This document shows, piece by piece, positions 14,034-21,457 of a DNA stretch of 21,785 nucleotides. Source of the stretch: an uncultured Porphyromonas sp. (GTDB lineage: Bacteria > Bacteroidota > Bacteroidia > Bacteroidales > Porphyromonadaceae). The stretch covers positions 1-21,785 of the forward strand of contig NZ_CAJZFJ010000038.1 of the NCBI RefSeq assembly GCF_915070105.1. Reading direction: 5' to 3'. Numbering within the stretch: position 1 is the first letter of the stretch; every line of letters starts with the position of its first letter. The notes under the pieces are model-generated. The model was given only the letters and a program-made list of their open reading frames with translations, had not been told where the DNA came from and did no database searches. Both the position numbers and the translations under genes were made by a program.

Positions 14034-15503
14034 CTACTTCGCTCCTTCACGCTCATCCTCTACCGGCCGAGAGGGCTGGGAGGATCCTCGGGAAGTGGAC
14101 CTCTTGTCCTGCTGTGCTCGTTGGATGCTCTTGGCCGTGGCATGGACGATACCATCGTGGAAGCGTAGCTCTAGGGGCATATCAGTCGTCACGGAGGTAC
14201 TAGAGGTGAGGATGGTTCCTGCCGAGGAGATGATGCTGAAGCCTCGGCTGAGGATATTATCTGGGTGGGATAGGCGGATCGCTTGCTCCCAGTGTCCTAG
14301 CTGGGTGTTCTCTCGCTCTAGGCGGTGGGTGAGCAGTAGGGGCAGGGTAGAGGCTAAGCGGGAAAGGCCGTGTCTCATCTCCTGTACTCGATAGCGAAGG
14401 ATGGAGGGAATACGCTCCATCTGTAGTCTCAGTGTGTGTCGTGTGCTCTGGAGGTAAGCTCGAGCTCCTATCTGTAGGCGAGCTTGTAGACGTTCGCCTC
14501 GTCTGAGTTCGTGCTCGAGGTGCTCACGTGGAGCGAGCTGTAGCCGGGTGATCAGCCCCTGTAGGTATTGTCCTCGGCCGAGGGATAGTCGCTGGAGGAT
14601 CTCGGGGAGTCGTCTCTGCATCTCCTGTAGATGGGCTAAGAGCTCCACCTGAGTGTCGATGAGGAAGGCTGCTACTGCCGTCGGGGTCTTGAGCGAAGTG
14701 TGTGCGATGAGGTCTAGGACGCTCTCGTCTCGCTCGTGCCCGATACCTGAAATGATAGGGAGGGGATACTGGGCACATACCTCGCATAGACGATATTCGT
14801 CGAAGGCTCGTAGCTCACTCACGGCTCCACCGCCACGGATGATGACGACCGCATCGAAGTGCTCCCTATGTCTATCTATGCGATCCAGAGCCGCTATCAC
14901 ACTCTCGGTCGTATGCTCGCCCTGCATCTGGGCGGTGAAGAGAGCGGTGTAGAACTGTACCCCATAGCTATTGTCATGGAGCTGGCGCATGAAGTCCCCG
15001 TAGCCTGCTGCTGTGGCAGAGGATATGATCGCTAGGCGCTGTAGGGGGCAGGGTAGGGGGAGCTCTTTGTTCATGTCGTAGAGCCCCTCCTTGCGTAGTC
15101 GGGCTATGGTCTCTAGTCGTAGTCTGGCGATCTCTCCTAGCGAATAGCTCGGGTCAATGTCCGTGATCTGTAGGCTCAGCCCATACTGCTCGTGGAAGGA
15201 TATACCGACCAGTGCTAGTATGCTCATCCCTGAGGCAAGCTGTCCGACTCCGCTACGTACGAAGCGTCGCTGGATCTCGGCATAGGCCTGTGCCCAGATG
15301 ACTCCACGGATACGGGCTACGACCTCACCACGTACTCCCTTCTCTAGGAGCTCTAGGTAGGCATGTCCCTGCTGTCCTGCTTGGCGAAAGTCACTCACCT
15401 CTGCCCGCACCCAGTAGCGCTGGGGGAAGGAGTGATCTAGGCAACGCCGCACAGAGCCAAGCAACTCGGATAGGCTAAAGGAGCGGGGGCTATCCTCCAC
15501 CAC
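14034..15503 (-). CDS. xseA: Exodeoxyribonuclease VII large subunit
   Basis: This is the large subunit of the ATP-independent exonuclease that degrades single-stranded DNA to oligonucleotides. The OB-fold domain starts at FSLSELLGSVRRCLDHSFPQ with YWVRAEVSDFR. The catalytic core has LAIISSATAAGYGDFMRQL, DAVVIIRGGGAVSELRAFD and ISGIGHERDESVLDLIAHTSLKTPTAVAAF, followed by a long coiled-coil region rich in Arg and Leu. The frame is open back to 15596, but upstream codons do not match the family. I place the start at the GTG of 15501-15503, which shares a base with the TAG stop of the Lrp gene (TAGTG), or the adjacent GTG at 15500. That gives 489 aa. The small subunit xseB is not next to it. Conserved blocks end near residue 460; the Ser/Arg-rich tail is variable. 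Confidence 0.93.
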   Translation of the reverse strand: MVEDSPRSFSLSELLGSVRRCLDHSFPQRYWVRAEVSDFRQAGQQGHAYLELLEKGVRGEVVARIRGVIWAQAYAEIQRRFVRSGVGQLASGMSILALVGISFHEQYGLSLQITDIDPSYSLGEIARLRLETIARLRKEGLYDMNKELPLPCPLQRLAIISSATAAGYGDFMRQLHDNSYGVQFYTALFTAQMQGEHTTESVIAALDRIDRHREHFDAVVIIRGGGAVSELRAFDEYRLCEVCAQYPLPIISGIGHERDESVLDLIAHTSLKTPTAVAAFLIDTQVELLAHLQEMQRRLPEILQRLSLGRGQYLQGLITRLQLAPREHLEHELRRGERLQARLQIGARAYLQSTRHTLRLQMERIPSILRYRVQEMRHGLSRLASTLPLLLTHRLERENTQLGHWEQAIRLSHPDNILSRGFSIISSAGTILTSSTSVTTDMPLELRFHDGIVHATAKSIQRAQQDKRSTSRGSSQPSRPVEDEREGAK

Positions 15504-15973
15504 TATAGGGGTACCTCGTTGGGGATATGGATGCTTCGGTCGAAGCCCACGTCCAGAGAGATGAGTGTCTCGGTAGCTACTACACCTGGGATGCACTGGA
15601 TCGTGCCGTTGAGGATACGCATTAGGTCGTTATTATCCACAGCATAGAGCTTGACCATCAGGGTGTATGGGCCAGTGGTGAAGTGGCACTCTGTGATCTC
15701 GGGGATCTCCTTGAGCTTCTCCGTGACCTCCTTGTAGAGTGAACCTCTCTCCAGCCTTACACCGACATAGGTGCAGGTGTTGTAGCCTAGCTTCTTGGGG
15801 TCTACGTGGTACTTCAGTGAGGTGATCACCCCGCTCTCTATCATCCGCTGTAGCCGCTGGTTCACTGAGGAGCGAGAGCTGTTCTCTCCCTCAGCTACGT
15901 CACGTAGTGGGACGCGGGCGTTGGTCGTGAGGCGTCGAAGTATCTTTAGATCCAAATCATTTAGCTTCTTCAT
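15503..15973 (-). CDS. Lrp/AsnC family transcriptional regulator
   Basis: A winged helix-turn-helix occupies the N-terminal ~55 residues (LNDLDLKILRRLTTNARVPLRDVA, then SSRSSVNQRLQRMIESGVI), followed by an RAM ligand-binding domain (VGVRLERGSLYKEVTEKLKEIPEITECHFTTGPYTLMVKLYA). Such proteins act as octameric feast/famine regulators responding to amino acids; the ligand here is unknown. Two ATGs are possible: 16000 (165 aa) and 15973 (156 aa). I choose 15973, because a TATTTTTG promoter box at 16009-16016 would leave almost no leader for the upstream ATG, and family members begin just before LDxxDxKIL. xseA is coupled downstream. Confidence 0.9.
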   Translation of the reverse strand: MKKLNDLDLKILRRLTTNARVPLRDVAEGENSSRSSVNQRLQRMIESGVITSLKYHVDPKKLGYNTCTYVGVRLERGSLYKEVTEKLKEIPEITECHFTTGPYTLMVKLYAVDNNDLMRILNGTIQCIPGVVATETLISLDVGFDRSIHIPNEVPL

Positions 15974-16008
15974 TGTCGTGGGTAGGTACTTTTGTGACAT
16001 CTATTCTA

Positions 16009-16036
16009 CAAAAATAGTAAACTTTCGTGGATACAA
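16009..16036 (-). promoter_or_regulatory. Predicted promoter of the Lrp/AsnC gene
   Basis: On the minus strand TATTTTTG (16016-16009) fits TAnnTTTG, and a TTG lies 17 bp upstream (16036-16034), near the -33 position. The predicted start of transcription lies at about 16004, which supports translation from the ATG at 15973. Confidence 0.6.
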
Positions 16037-16404
16037 GTACCCGATTTGTAAGTGAAGCTAATACTTGATCTACAGGACTTACTTACGCTAGATGGGAGGT
16101 GGGCTATACAATCTGTGTATTTGGTGATAATGGGTGGTCTCGATGGGGAAGATCCCAGGGGGAAGGCACGAGGCTATCCTCCCTGATAATGCTATCAAGG
16201 TGATGCCGGCTGTGCATGGCTAGGGGGAGTGTCCTCCGTGTGTCCTCTGCGTATCGGTATGCCTAGTGTCGTGCAGGTCGGTGTCGTGCAGGTCGGTGTC
16301 CTGCTCTGCCGCCTAGTCTGTGTGTGGGTGTGCTTCCTCGGTAGAGGGTTGTTGTGGAGCTGGGGAGCCCTCGGTGAGGGGCCTATGGAGTGCCCTATGG
16401 GCTC
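16037..16404. other. Gene-free stretch upstream of the Lrp gene
   Basis: No convincing gene on either strand. The only structures seen are an exact 15-bp tandem duplication (16266-16280 and 16281-16295) and one TATCGGTATGCC, similar to the CTCGGTATGCTC motif near the V-ATPase operon. Confidence 0.5.
16266..16300. repeat. Exact 15-bp tandem duplication
   Basis: GTGTCGTGCAGGTCG occurs twice head to tail (16266-16280 and 16281-16295), followed by a partial third GTGTC. It is not in a credible gene. Confidence 0.9.
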
Positions 16405-16797
16405 CTATAGTGCCGCCTCTTGGTTCATCTGGGCACGTGTACGTCGCCAGAAGGCAAGGAGCTCGGTATGGTCACCCTCGGGATAGTTCCCCTCGAGGAG
16501 CTGGATGACGAGCTCGATTCCCTCACGATTGCCCCGTTCGGCTGCTACCTCGGCATAGTAGAGGGCAGTGTCGTAGTCTACGGGCGGACGCTTGGGGTTC
16601 ATACACTGCTTTGCGAGCGAGAGAAGGGATTCAGCGGAGATGTTCTCCACACGTTCGGTCTGCTCGATTGTCTCTAGGGAGGGATAGGTGGTGTAGCGCA
16701 TTGCCTCCCTATTGGGGTCGTGTATACCTTCTTGCCCTGAATGGTGAGCTCCGTGCCCCCTAAGCTTATGGAGGAACTCCGTGAAGATGTTTGCCAT
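16405..16797 (-). CDS. Small Sel1/TPR-like hypothetical protein
   Basis: This 130-aa soluble protein has no signal peptide. I do not recognise a specific family. The C-terminal half (residues ~58-115: SAESLLSLAKQCMN, YDTALYYAEVAAERGNREGI) looks like one or two Sel1/TPR-type helical hairpins, with the A-x-x-A-x-x-G-N pattern typical of Sel1 repeats. The N-terminal ~45 residues are polar and His-rich (GHGAHHSGQEG). Codon use resembles neighbouring genes, and a TAAATTTG promoter box lies 77 bp upstream, so I think it is real. Such short repeat proteins usually mediate protein contacts; no role can be assigned. Confidence 0.65.
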   Translation of the reverse strand: MANIFTEFLHKLRGHGAHHSGQEGIHDPNREAMRYTTYPSLETIEQTERVENISAESLLSLAKQCMNPKRPPVDYDTALYYAEVAAERGNREGIELVIQLLEGNYPEGDHTELLAFWRRTRAQMNQEAAL

Positions 16798-16873
16798 TAC
16801 CTTGACTATTCCTTGTTTTTTGATCTTACTTACTCACGGCTACCTCTAATTAGGTAACCTGTCTTTCGGAGGA

Positions 16874-16881
16874 CAAATTTA
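16874..16881 (-). promoter_or_regulatory. Possible -7 box for the Sel1/TPR-like gene
   Basis: The minus strand reads TAAATTTG, matching TAnnTTTG, within an AT-rich stretch unlike the surrounding DNA. No clear -33 element is present. Confidence 0.4.
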
Positions 16882-16979
16882 TGAATAAAAACGATATGTT
16901 GTATCTTGTTTTTAGGAAATGTTTTGATTTGGTGTTGTTTTTAAGAAGTGGGTGTTGGTTTTTGATGTTTTGTTGGTAA
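16881..16979 (+). CDS. Possible 32-aa hydrophobic microprotein
   Basis: ATG at 16881 is preceded, 8 nt away, by GGAGG (16868-16872), an unusually good Shine-Dalgarno for this genome. The 32-codon frame is hydrophobic and aromatic with three Cys (MLYLVFRKCFDLVLFLR, then GCWFLMFCW), enough for one membrane helix. It lies in an AT-rich island (16855-17010), and the composition alone could create such a frame by chance. Only the ribosome site argues for translation, so this is a weak call. Confidence 0.2.
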   Translation: MNKNDMLYLVFRKCFDLVLFLRSGCWFLMFCW

Positions 16980-16981
16980 GT

Positions 16982-17219
16982 ATATATACCCTGATAAAAT
17001 ATATAAGGGAAATAGTGAGGGGTGAGGTATCGAGGAGGTGGGGATAAGGGGAATAACCTTATAAAGTTCGCACAGATACTCCTGATTAGGTGAGGGGGAG
17101 AGGAGCGAAGCTTTCCCAAGTGTTGATGATCGGGGAAAAGAGAGGAGAGCTTGCTCGGGCTTTATTCGATCCTAAATAGGAGGAGGGAGGCAAGTCCGTA
17201 AGGGGGTAGGGGGCTAGGG
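16982..17219. other. Gene-free spacer before repeat element B
   Basis: AT-rich at its left end, then GC-rich purine-heavy sequence. No reliable gene is seen. A minus-strand frame across 16850-17119 has no recognisable content. This continues the long gene-poor interval from 16798 to 17776. Confidence 0.5.
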
Positions 17220-17576
17220 AAGGAGTGACACATGCTCTCTTTTCGTATTCGCTACTCTGGAGCTTCTTTGGGGGTATTATTCCATCTCCTAGGGAGCCTT
17301 ACCCGTATCTTATAGAGGATCTAGGCATTGTCCCCGAGGCAGGGCATAGGAGAGAGCCCCACAGAGAACATACCGAGAGCGTTGTAGTGTACACGCGTGT
17401 ACACTGTTGTATACACGCAGGTATACTGTTGTATACACACGTGTATACTTTTCCCTCCTAGGTAGCAGGTATATGCTTGATCCGTATGTGACTAGGGTAT
17501 AGATGCTTCTATCTTCGGAGTCGGTGCCGTGAGGACTTTACTCTCAGCCTTTTAGTGACTTCATGTGTCAGTCCTA
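17220..17576 (+). mobile_element. MITE-like repeat element, copy B (three 22-bp units)
   Basis: This 357-bp copy has the same orientation as copy A. Terminal inverted repeats are AAGGAGTGACACATG (17220-17234) and, on the other strand, TAGGACTGACACATG (17576-17562), 13 of 15 matching. Landmarks are CTTTGGGGGT (17266), CCCCGAGG (17332), ACATACCGAGAGCG (17368), the array (17387-17448) and CTTCTATCTTCGG (17506). Spacings from CCCCGAGG to the array and from the array to CTTCTATCTTCGG are identical to copy A (55 and 58 bp). It encodes nothing recognisable and lies in a gene-poor interval downstream of the envelope gene run. Confidence 0.8.
17387..17448. repeat. Minisatellite in copy B: three 22-bp palindromic units
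   Basis: Units begin at 17387, 17409 and 17431, with TGTT linkers. Unit 1 (GTGTACACGCGTGTACAC) is identical to unit 1 of copy A. Unit 2 (GTATACACGCAGGTATAC) is divergent in the same places as unit 2 of copy A. Unit 3 is GTATACACACGTGTATAC. Confidence 0.95.
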
Positions 17577-17680
17577 GGGGATCGGGATAATGCCTGATGG
17601 TATGGTTGCTTGCTCAGGTCGAGGGCGATAACAAGGGGGGCGTCGCTAAGTAGGCGGACGGAGTGGAGGGAGAAAAGCAG

Positions 17681-17719
17681 AGAGGCTACCGACCAGCAGG
17701 GATGCTGGTGGTAGCCTCT
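17681..17719 (-). terminator. Terminator after the M15B peptidase gene
   Basis: AGAGGCTACC (17681-17690) pairs perfectly with GGTAGCCTCT (17710-17719), and CCAGCA (17693-17698) pairs with TGCTGG (17703-17708) above a small internal loop. On the minus strand the stem is followed by CTGCTTTTCTCC, a short T-run, so it fits as the end of the envelope gene run 57 bp downstream of its last stop. Confidence 0.8.
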
Positions 17720-17776
17720 TTGATCTTGGTTTGTGATGTTGGGGGGAGAGGGGGGCTGTGATGTTGGAGAGTGGGG

Positions 17777-18604
17777 CTACTTCTTGCTCCAGGGGAAGAG
17801 CTCACGTGCCTTGGGGGTCTCTACACCACCTACGTAGTCGGAGATTACCTTCAGAGCACTAGCTGTCTCTGCGCCTGTGAAGCCCGTGATGTCTCGGTAC
17901 TGGATATGATCGTGATAGTACTGGAGATAGACCTCTGAGGCTGGGAGGTAGGACCAGTGCCACTTCTCTAGTTCGTAGCCTGGACGTCCTCCAGTCTTCT
18001 CCGTAAAGACCTGTGCAAAGCCGTATTCGTGCCCATGCTGGCAGAGCCATTCATACTCAGCCTTGCCTCTGCCAGAGGCGAAGTAGGAGTTCTCTAGGTT
18101 ATTGATGTCTATGTCCGTGCCCCAGTGGTGACGGGAGGTCATGGGCATAGAGCTAAAGAGGAGAATGTCTCGGGCTCGTTCCTCGGGCGATCCCTTGCGC
18201 GTGCTCCACTTGCGCTCCCAGATCCCCTTCTGCTGGTCGAAGGTGCGCGTGCCAGAGAGAGCTCTGAGGGAGATGCCGTCCTTAGCAGCTGCATCGCTCA
18301 TCGCCTCGAATTGGTCGGCTACGATACGCTGGAGGTAGATCTGTCGTGAGGGGACGGAGTACTTCGTGCCCAGCTGACGGAAGTGCGGGTTCCTCACATA
18401 GGATACTCGTCCTATCACTAGCTCACGACTAGCGGGCAGGAAGGTCGTTGCCTTGGCTGTGCTATCTGAGCCTGTCTTGGCTTGTTGCTCTTTGGGGTGC
18501 TGTGCCTTAGGCTGGGAGCGTCTCTTCCTCTGTCCGTAGAGAGTCCCGAGGCTGAGCGTGAGGAGGACGAGGAGCGTGGGGGCTAGGAGGTGCTTACTCT
18601 TCAT
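17777..18604 (-). CDS. D,D-carboxypeptidase, M15B (VanY-like) family, exported
   Basis: This zinc peptidase is expected to trim the terminal D-Ala from peptidoglycan stem peptides in the periplasm. It has an N-terminal hydrophobic signal (residues 6-24, LLAPTLLVLLTLSLGTLYGQ) and then a Lys/Gln-rich linker to ~57. The catalytic domain shows LSGTRTFDQQKGIWERKW, SRHHWGTDIDI with zinc ligands His 159 and Asp 166, and LEKWHWSYLP with base Glu 213 and zinc ligand His 216. The set is complete. The length of 275 aa fits the family. Its ATG overlaps the end of the SH3b gene by 11 bp, so the two are coupled, and a wall-binding protein with a wall hydrolase makes functional sense. Confidence 0.9.
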   Translation of the reverse strand: MKSKHLLAPTLLVLLTLSLGTLYGQRKRRSQPKAQHPKEQQAKTGSDSTAKATTFLPASRELVIGRVSYVRNPHFRQLGTKYSVPSRQIYLQRIVADQFEAMSDAAAKDGISLRALSGTRTFDQQKGIWERKWSTRKGSPEERARDILLFSSMPMTSRHHWGTDIDINNLENSYFASGRGKAEYEWLCQHGHEYGFAQVFTEKTGGRPGYELEKWHWSYLPASEVYLQYYHDHIQYRDITGFTGAETASALKVISDYVGGVETPKARELFPWSKK

Positions 18605-19115
18605 AGACTACGATGGAATCTTCATCCACATCTTCGGCTAGATCGATGTAGCGAGCTAGTACCCAGGCACGCTTCTTAGTCTTCGTGGTCTGGATGTAGT
18701 ACCACTGCTCGTAGGTGATCGTCTTGACGGAGGTGCGGTCGAGCTTGGTGAAGCCCTTGACGCCTGCATTGACATAGGCGACATGGTAGACGTCTTCTTC
18801 GGGGTCAAAGGCTAGGAGCTCTACGGCCTTGCCCTTAGGTAGGGTGAAGCGGTATTCTCCGTCCTGAGAGTAGAACTTGGCATCCTTGAGGAGGATGGCC
18901 TCTACGGTGTTGCTATTAGTGCTTGCTTGGTTGAGGACGAGGACTGTCTCACCCTTCTGTAGCTTGCCCACGACCTTGGACTGGGTCGAGTGATAGCTAC
19001 GCATATTCACGTTGGTGGCATTGACATAGCCAGCCTTGCTGCTCTGTGCTTGTACGCTCGCTCCTAGGGCGAGGAAGAGTCCTAGAGCGAGGATAGGCTT
19101 TCTGAGGAAGTTCAT
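18594..19115 (-). CDS. Exported SH3b-domain protein
   Basis: A signal peptide (residues 1-23, ending SVQAQS) is followed by a bacterial SH3 domain: GYVNATNVNMRSYHSTQSKVVGKLQKGETVLVL, with the NVNMRS...SKVVGKLQKG pattern typical of SH3_3. The second half (TLPKGKAVELL, then WYYIQTTKTKKRAWVLARYIDL) looks like a second, less regular SH3b unit. Such domains bind peptidoglycan or peptide ligands. At 173 aa with no catalytic motif it is likely an accessory or targeting protein. The leader carries a TTTG tetranucleotide repeat immediately upstream, with the ATG only 8 bp beyond it. The downstream M15B peptidase overlaps its 3' end. Confidence 0.85.
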   Translation of the reverse strand: MNFLRKPILALGLFLALGASVQAQSSKAGYVNATNVNMRSYHSTQSKVVGKLQKGETVLVLNQASTNSNTVEAILLKDAKFYSQDGEYRFTLPKGKAVELLAFDPEEDVYHVAYVNAGVKGFTKLDRTSVKTITYEQWYYIQTTKTKKRAWVLARYIDLAEDVDEDSIVVYEE

Positions 19116-19123
19116 AGGTGTAC

Positions 19124-19149
19124 GTTGTTTGTTTGTTTGTTTGTTTGTT
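19124..19149. repeat. TTTG tetranucleotide repeat in the SH3b gene leader
   Basis: GTTGTTTGTTTG... continues as about six 4-bp units (TTTG on the plus strand, CAAA on the coding strand), ending 8 bp before the ATG of the SH3b gene. Copy-number slippage here would change leader length but not the reading frame. Confidence 0.9.
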
Positions 19150-19188
19150 CGTATTTGTCTTAGCTCGGTCTCCTCACGAGCGAGGTAT

Positions 19189-19205
19189 AGTCTAGTGGCT
19201 AGACT
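19189..19205. other. Hairpin in the spacer between beta-barrel and SH3b genes
   Basis: AGTCTAG (19189-19195) and CTAGACT (19199-19205) form a perfect 7-bp stem with a 3-base loop. No T-run follows, so it may be a processing or weak attenuation site rather than a full terminator. Confidence 0.45.
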
Positions 19206-19240
19206 TGCGTAGGGTGGGGGGATCGTTGGCCGTGTGTGGA

Positions 19241-19918
19241 CTAGAAGTAGAAGAGGTAGCTGAGGAAGCCCCCGAAGCGCATCTCGGAGGACTGTACGTA
19301 GGTCTCAGCACTATTGGTGCGATCGGCATTCCAGATGTTGCCGAAGCCATATACGAATCTCCCCTCTAGCTCTAGGCGATGGTGCTCCCCAATACCTATG
19401 CTGATACCTGGACCACCACCTAGTCCCCAGAAGAAGCGACTCTCTATCGCCTTGGCATGGCGAGCTAGGGCAGCGGCAGACATATTGGCTTCACCTGATG
19501 AGGTACTTCGCTCCGAGAGGGCGTAGCCGACGAAGGGGCCTGCATTGACGAAGATACGAGAGCTCCCCTGCCCTAGGTATAGATGAGCCAGTAGAGGAGT
19601 CTCGATGTAGGAGAGGTCACGTGTATAGCTCGTGGAGGCAGCATCATACTTCTCCTGCCACCCTGCTTGTACGGCATTGACCTCTAGCTGGAGTGAGGCA
19701 CCCCGCTCTACGTCGTAGCGTAGCTTCGCTCCCAGCATATTGCCTATGTGCAGACGCTGGCTGACTGTCGGTACGAAGGAGAAGCGACTAGCTAGGACAC
19801 CCCCATGTACCCCGACTGAGAGCCTTTGGCGGAAGGCTGGCTTCGTGAGCTCCTGTGCCCCGAGAGATAGGGGGGCGAGCAGTAGCCCGAGGCCGAGTAG
19901 GAAAGCTGCTCGTCTCAT
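19241..19918 (-). CDS. Outer-membrane beta-barrel protein (PorT-like/OMP_b-brl family)
   Basis: A signal peptide (residues 1-21, LGLGLLLAPLSLGAQ) precedes a ~200-residue domain of alternating hydrophobic strands: LSVGVHGGVLASRF, MLGAKLRYDV, SLQLEVNAVQAGW, LSYIETPLLAHLYLG, RIFVNAGPFVGYAL, FFWGLGGGPGISIGI, HRLELEGRFVYGFGNI. It ends in an aromatic strand (FGGFLSYLFYF), as outer-membrane barrels do. The SYIETPLLAHLYLG and AGPFVGYAL blocks are typical of Bacteroidetes PorT-family small barrels. PorT itself belongs to the type IX secretion system, but this length and sequence are not enough to call it that. It begins 3 bp after the LysM gene stop, so the two are one transcription unit. Confidence 0.82.
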   Translation of the reverse strand: MRRAAFLLGLGLLLAPLSLGAQELTKPAFRQRLSVGVHGGVLASRFSFVPTVSQRLHIGNMLGAKLRYDVERGASLQLEVNAVQAGWQEKYDAASTSYTRDLSYIETPLLAHLYLGQGSSRIFVNAGPFVGYALSERSTSSGEANMSAAALARHAKAIESRFFWGLGGGPGISIGIGEHHRLELEGRFVYGFGNIWNADRTNSAETYVQSSEMRFGGFLSYLFYF

Positions 19919-19921
19919 CGG

Positions 19922-21409
19922 CTAGATAGATTCGCGCTGGATGGATCCCGTACTACTATAGGTGACCATGTAGAAGCGGGTATTGGTATATACCCCCTCC
20001 TGAGTAGGCTGTAGGTGCAGGTCGAGCTGTAGCCCGTTGTAGGGATTTACGTTGCTGGTGACGAAGTTCTTCCCGTAGGTCGCATAGGAGCGGATGAAGT
20101 AGCGAGCTAGGTCATAGCCTAGTACACTGTACTTGGGGAAGGTGTTGTCGATCTTGTGACCGAACCATGTGTTGTACTGGGTCAGGAAGTCCTTAGACTC
20201 GCTACTCGTGGGGTCGAAGAAGAAGGAGGAGTAGATCGTCGTATTCAGCTTGTGTAGGCTCTGCTGGAATGCTGGTCCATAGCTCTGCCACTGCGGATAG
20301 CCGAAGAGCGTTACCCCAGAGGCATGCTCCCCGATTAGGGCTATCGTAGCCTGTGCGAGAGCTCGGTCTGCTCCGATAGGTACGACGACGGTATTGCTCC
20401 CTAGACTAGCGGGAGACTCACTACCGAGAGTGATGGTACGGGTGGAGACGCCAGCCTTCTTTAGGGCAGGGCGGAGCTTGGTGACGAAGGCTTCCTCCGT
20501 GTCGCCTGCTCTGCGTGTGAAGACTACCTCACGTCCCTTGTATCGCTGTAGGAAGAAGGGGATCGTACGCTCTATGATGTCTGTCGAGTGAGCATTGGCC
20601 AGGATGATGCGCCCTGCTCGTGGGGTGAGGTTATCTATGCGGCTGAAGGGCACGACATAGTAGCTGTAGCCTGAGGCCTCTGCTATGGCACGGATCTGCG
20701 CCTCATCGACGCCTCCGATCACGAGATCCTTATCGGCGAGCTGTCCTGTGGCGATATAGCCCTGCAGGGTGCCGATATTAGCTACGTCCAGTGTCGTGAG
20801 CTGGATGGAGATGCCAGCTCTCTTGAGGTCATACATGCCGAGTAGGAAACCCTCGTAGAACTCCACATAGCGACGCCCCTGGGTCAGAGGGAGAAGCATC
20901 AGCACTCGTGTCGGTGCGGAGGCGACCTGGCTAGCCGTAGAGTCTACCTTATGCTCGGCGTCTCTGATCTCGGCAGCCGTAGTGCTTCCCTCTTCCCTAC
21001 GCATTGGGATATTGAGCTCCATACCCACCTGTACGTTGGAGGAGGTCACACCGGGATTAGCACGTAGCAGGTCACTAAGCTCGATACCATAGATCTTGGT
21101 GATGCGGTAGAGGGTCTCTCCCGCCTCTACTCGATGCTTGTGGATTCGCTCTTGTACTCGGGTAGGAGTGGTAGTGTCTGTAGGGATGAGGAGCTTGTCC
21201 CCGACCTTGATCTGCTTCTTAGCCCAGGGGTTGAGCTCATAGATACGCTCCACGGAGGTATTGTACTTTCGGGAGATGCTATAGACAGTCTCCTCACGCT
21301 GTACCTCGTGCTCACGCATCCGTCGGGCAGTCTGTGCGAAGCCCTCTACGGAGAAGATGAGCAGGAGAGCTAGGAGGATACTAATGCGATATCGTCTTGG
21401 GTAAGTCAT
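19922..21409 (-). CDS. Exported LysM / periplasmic-binding-like protein
   Basis: This is a 495-aa exported protein. The signal peptide MTYPRRYRISILLALLLIFS is followed by two LysM repeats (about 33-76, HEVQREETVYSISRKYNTSV to LLIP; and 92-135, HRVEAGETLYRITKIYGIEL to LNIP). A ~330-residue type I periplasmic-binding-protein-like domain begins VLMLLPLTQGRRYVEFYEGFLLGMYDLKRAG. LysM binds peptidoglycan glycan chains. The second domain resembles the LpoA/YraM-like fold and could sense or activate wall enzymes, which is inference. The frame is open back to 21484, but that start would lie upstream of the predicted promoter (21458-21465) and before the signal peptide, so I use the ATG at 21409. The beta-barrel gene follows after 3 bp. 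Confidence 0.88.
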   Translation of the reverse strand: MTYPRRYRISILLALLLIFSVEGFAQTARRMREHEVQREETVYSISRKYNTSVERIYELNPWAKKQIKVGDKLLIPTDTTTPTRVQERIHKHRVEAGETLYRITKIYGIELSDLLRANPGVTSSNVQVGMELNIPMRREEGSTTAAEIRDAEHKVDSTASQVASAPTRVLMLLPLTQGRRYVEFYEGFLLGMYDLKRAGISIQLTTLDVANIGTLQGYIATGQLADKDLVIGGVDEAQIRAIAEASGYSYYVVPFSRIDNLTPRAGRIILANAHSTDIIERTIPFFLQRYKGREVVFTRRAGDTEEAFVTKLRPALKKAGVSTRTITLGSESPASLGSNTVVVPIGADRALAQATIALIGEHASGVTLFGYPQWQSYGPAFQQSLHKLNTTIYSSFFFDPTSSESKDFLTQYNTWFGHKIDNTFPKYSVLGYDLARYFIRSYATYGKNFVTSNVNPYNGLQLDLHLQPTQEGVYTNTRFYMVTYSSTGSIQRESI

Positions 21410-21457
21410 AAGTCGTATAATCGTGATGTACCAAATGCTTGATGTCGTAAAGCTATG

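Noticed and set aside
15504..15596. Upstream extension of xseA to an ATG at 15596
   Set aside because: Those 31 residues do not match XseA N-termini and are antisense-free overlap within the Lrp gene's own coding end; the GTG at 15503 fits better.
16229..16486. 85-codon plus-strand frame
   Set aside because: It runs through the 15-bp tandem duplication and antisense into the Sel1/TPR-like gene; the Val/Gly/Cys-rich product matches nothing recognisable.
16850..17119. 89-codon minus-strand frame in the AT-rich spacer
   Set aside because: Low-complexity Asn/Lys/Phe-rich translation of AT-rich DNA, no ribosome site, and it covers the likely promoter of the downstream gene.
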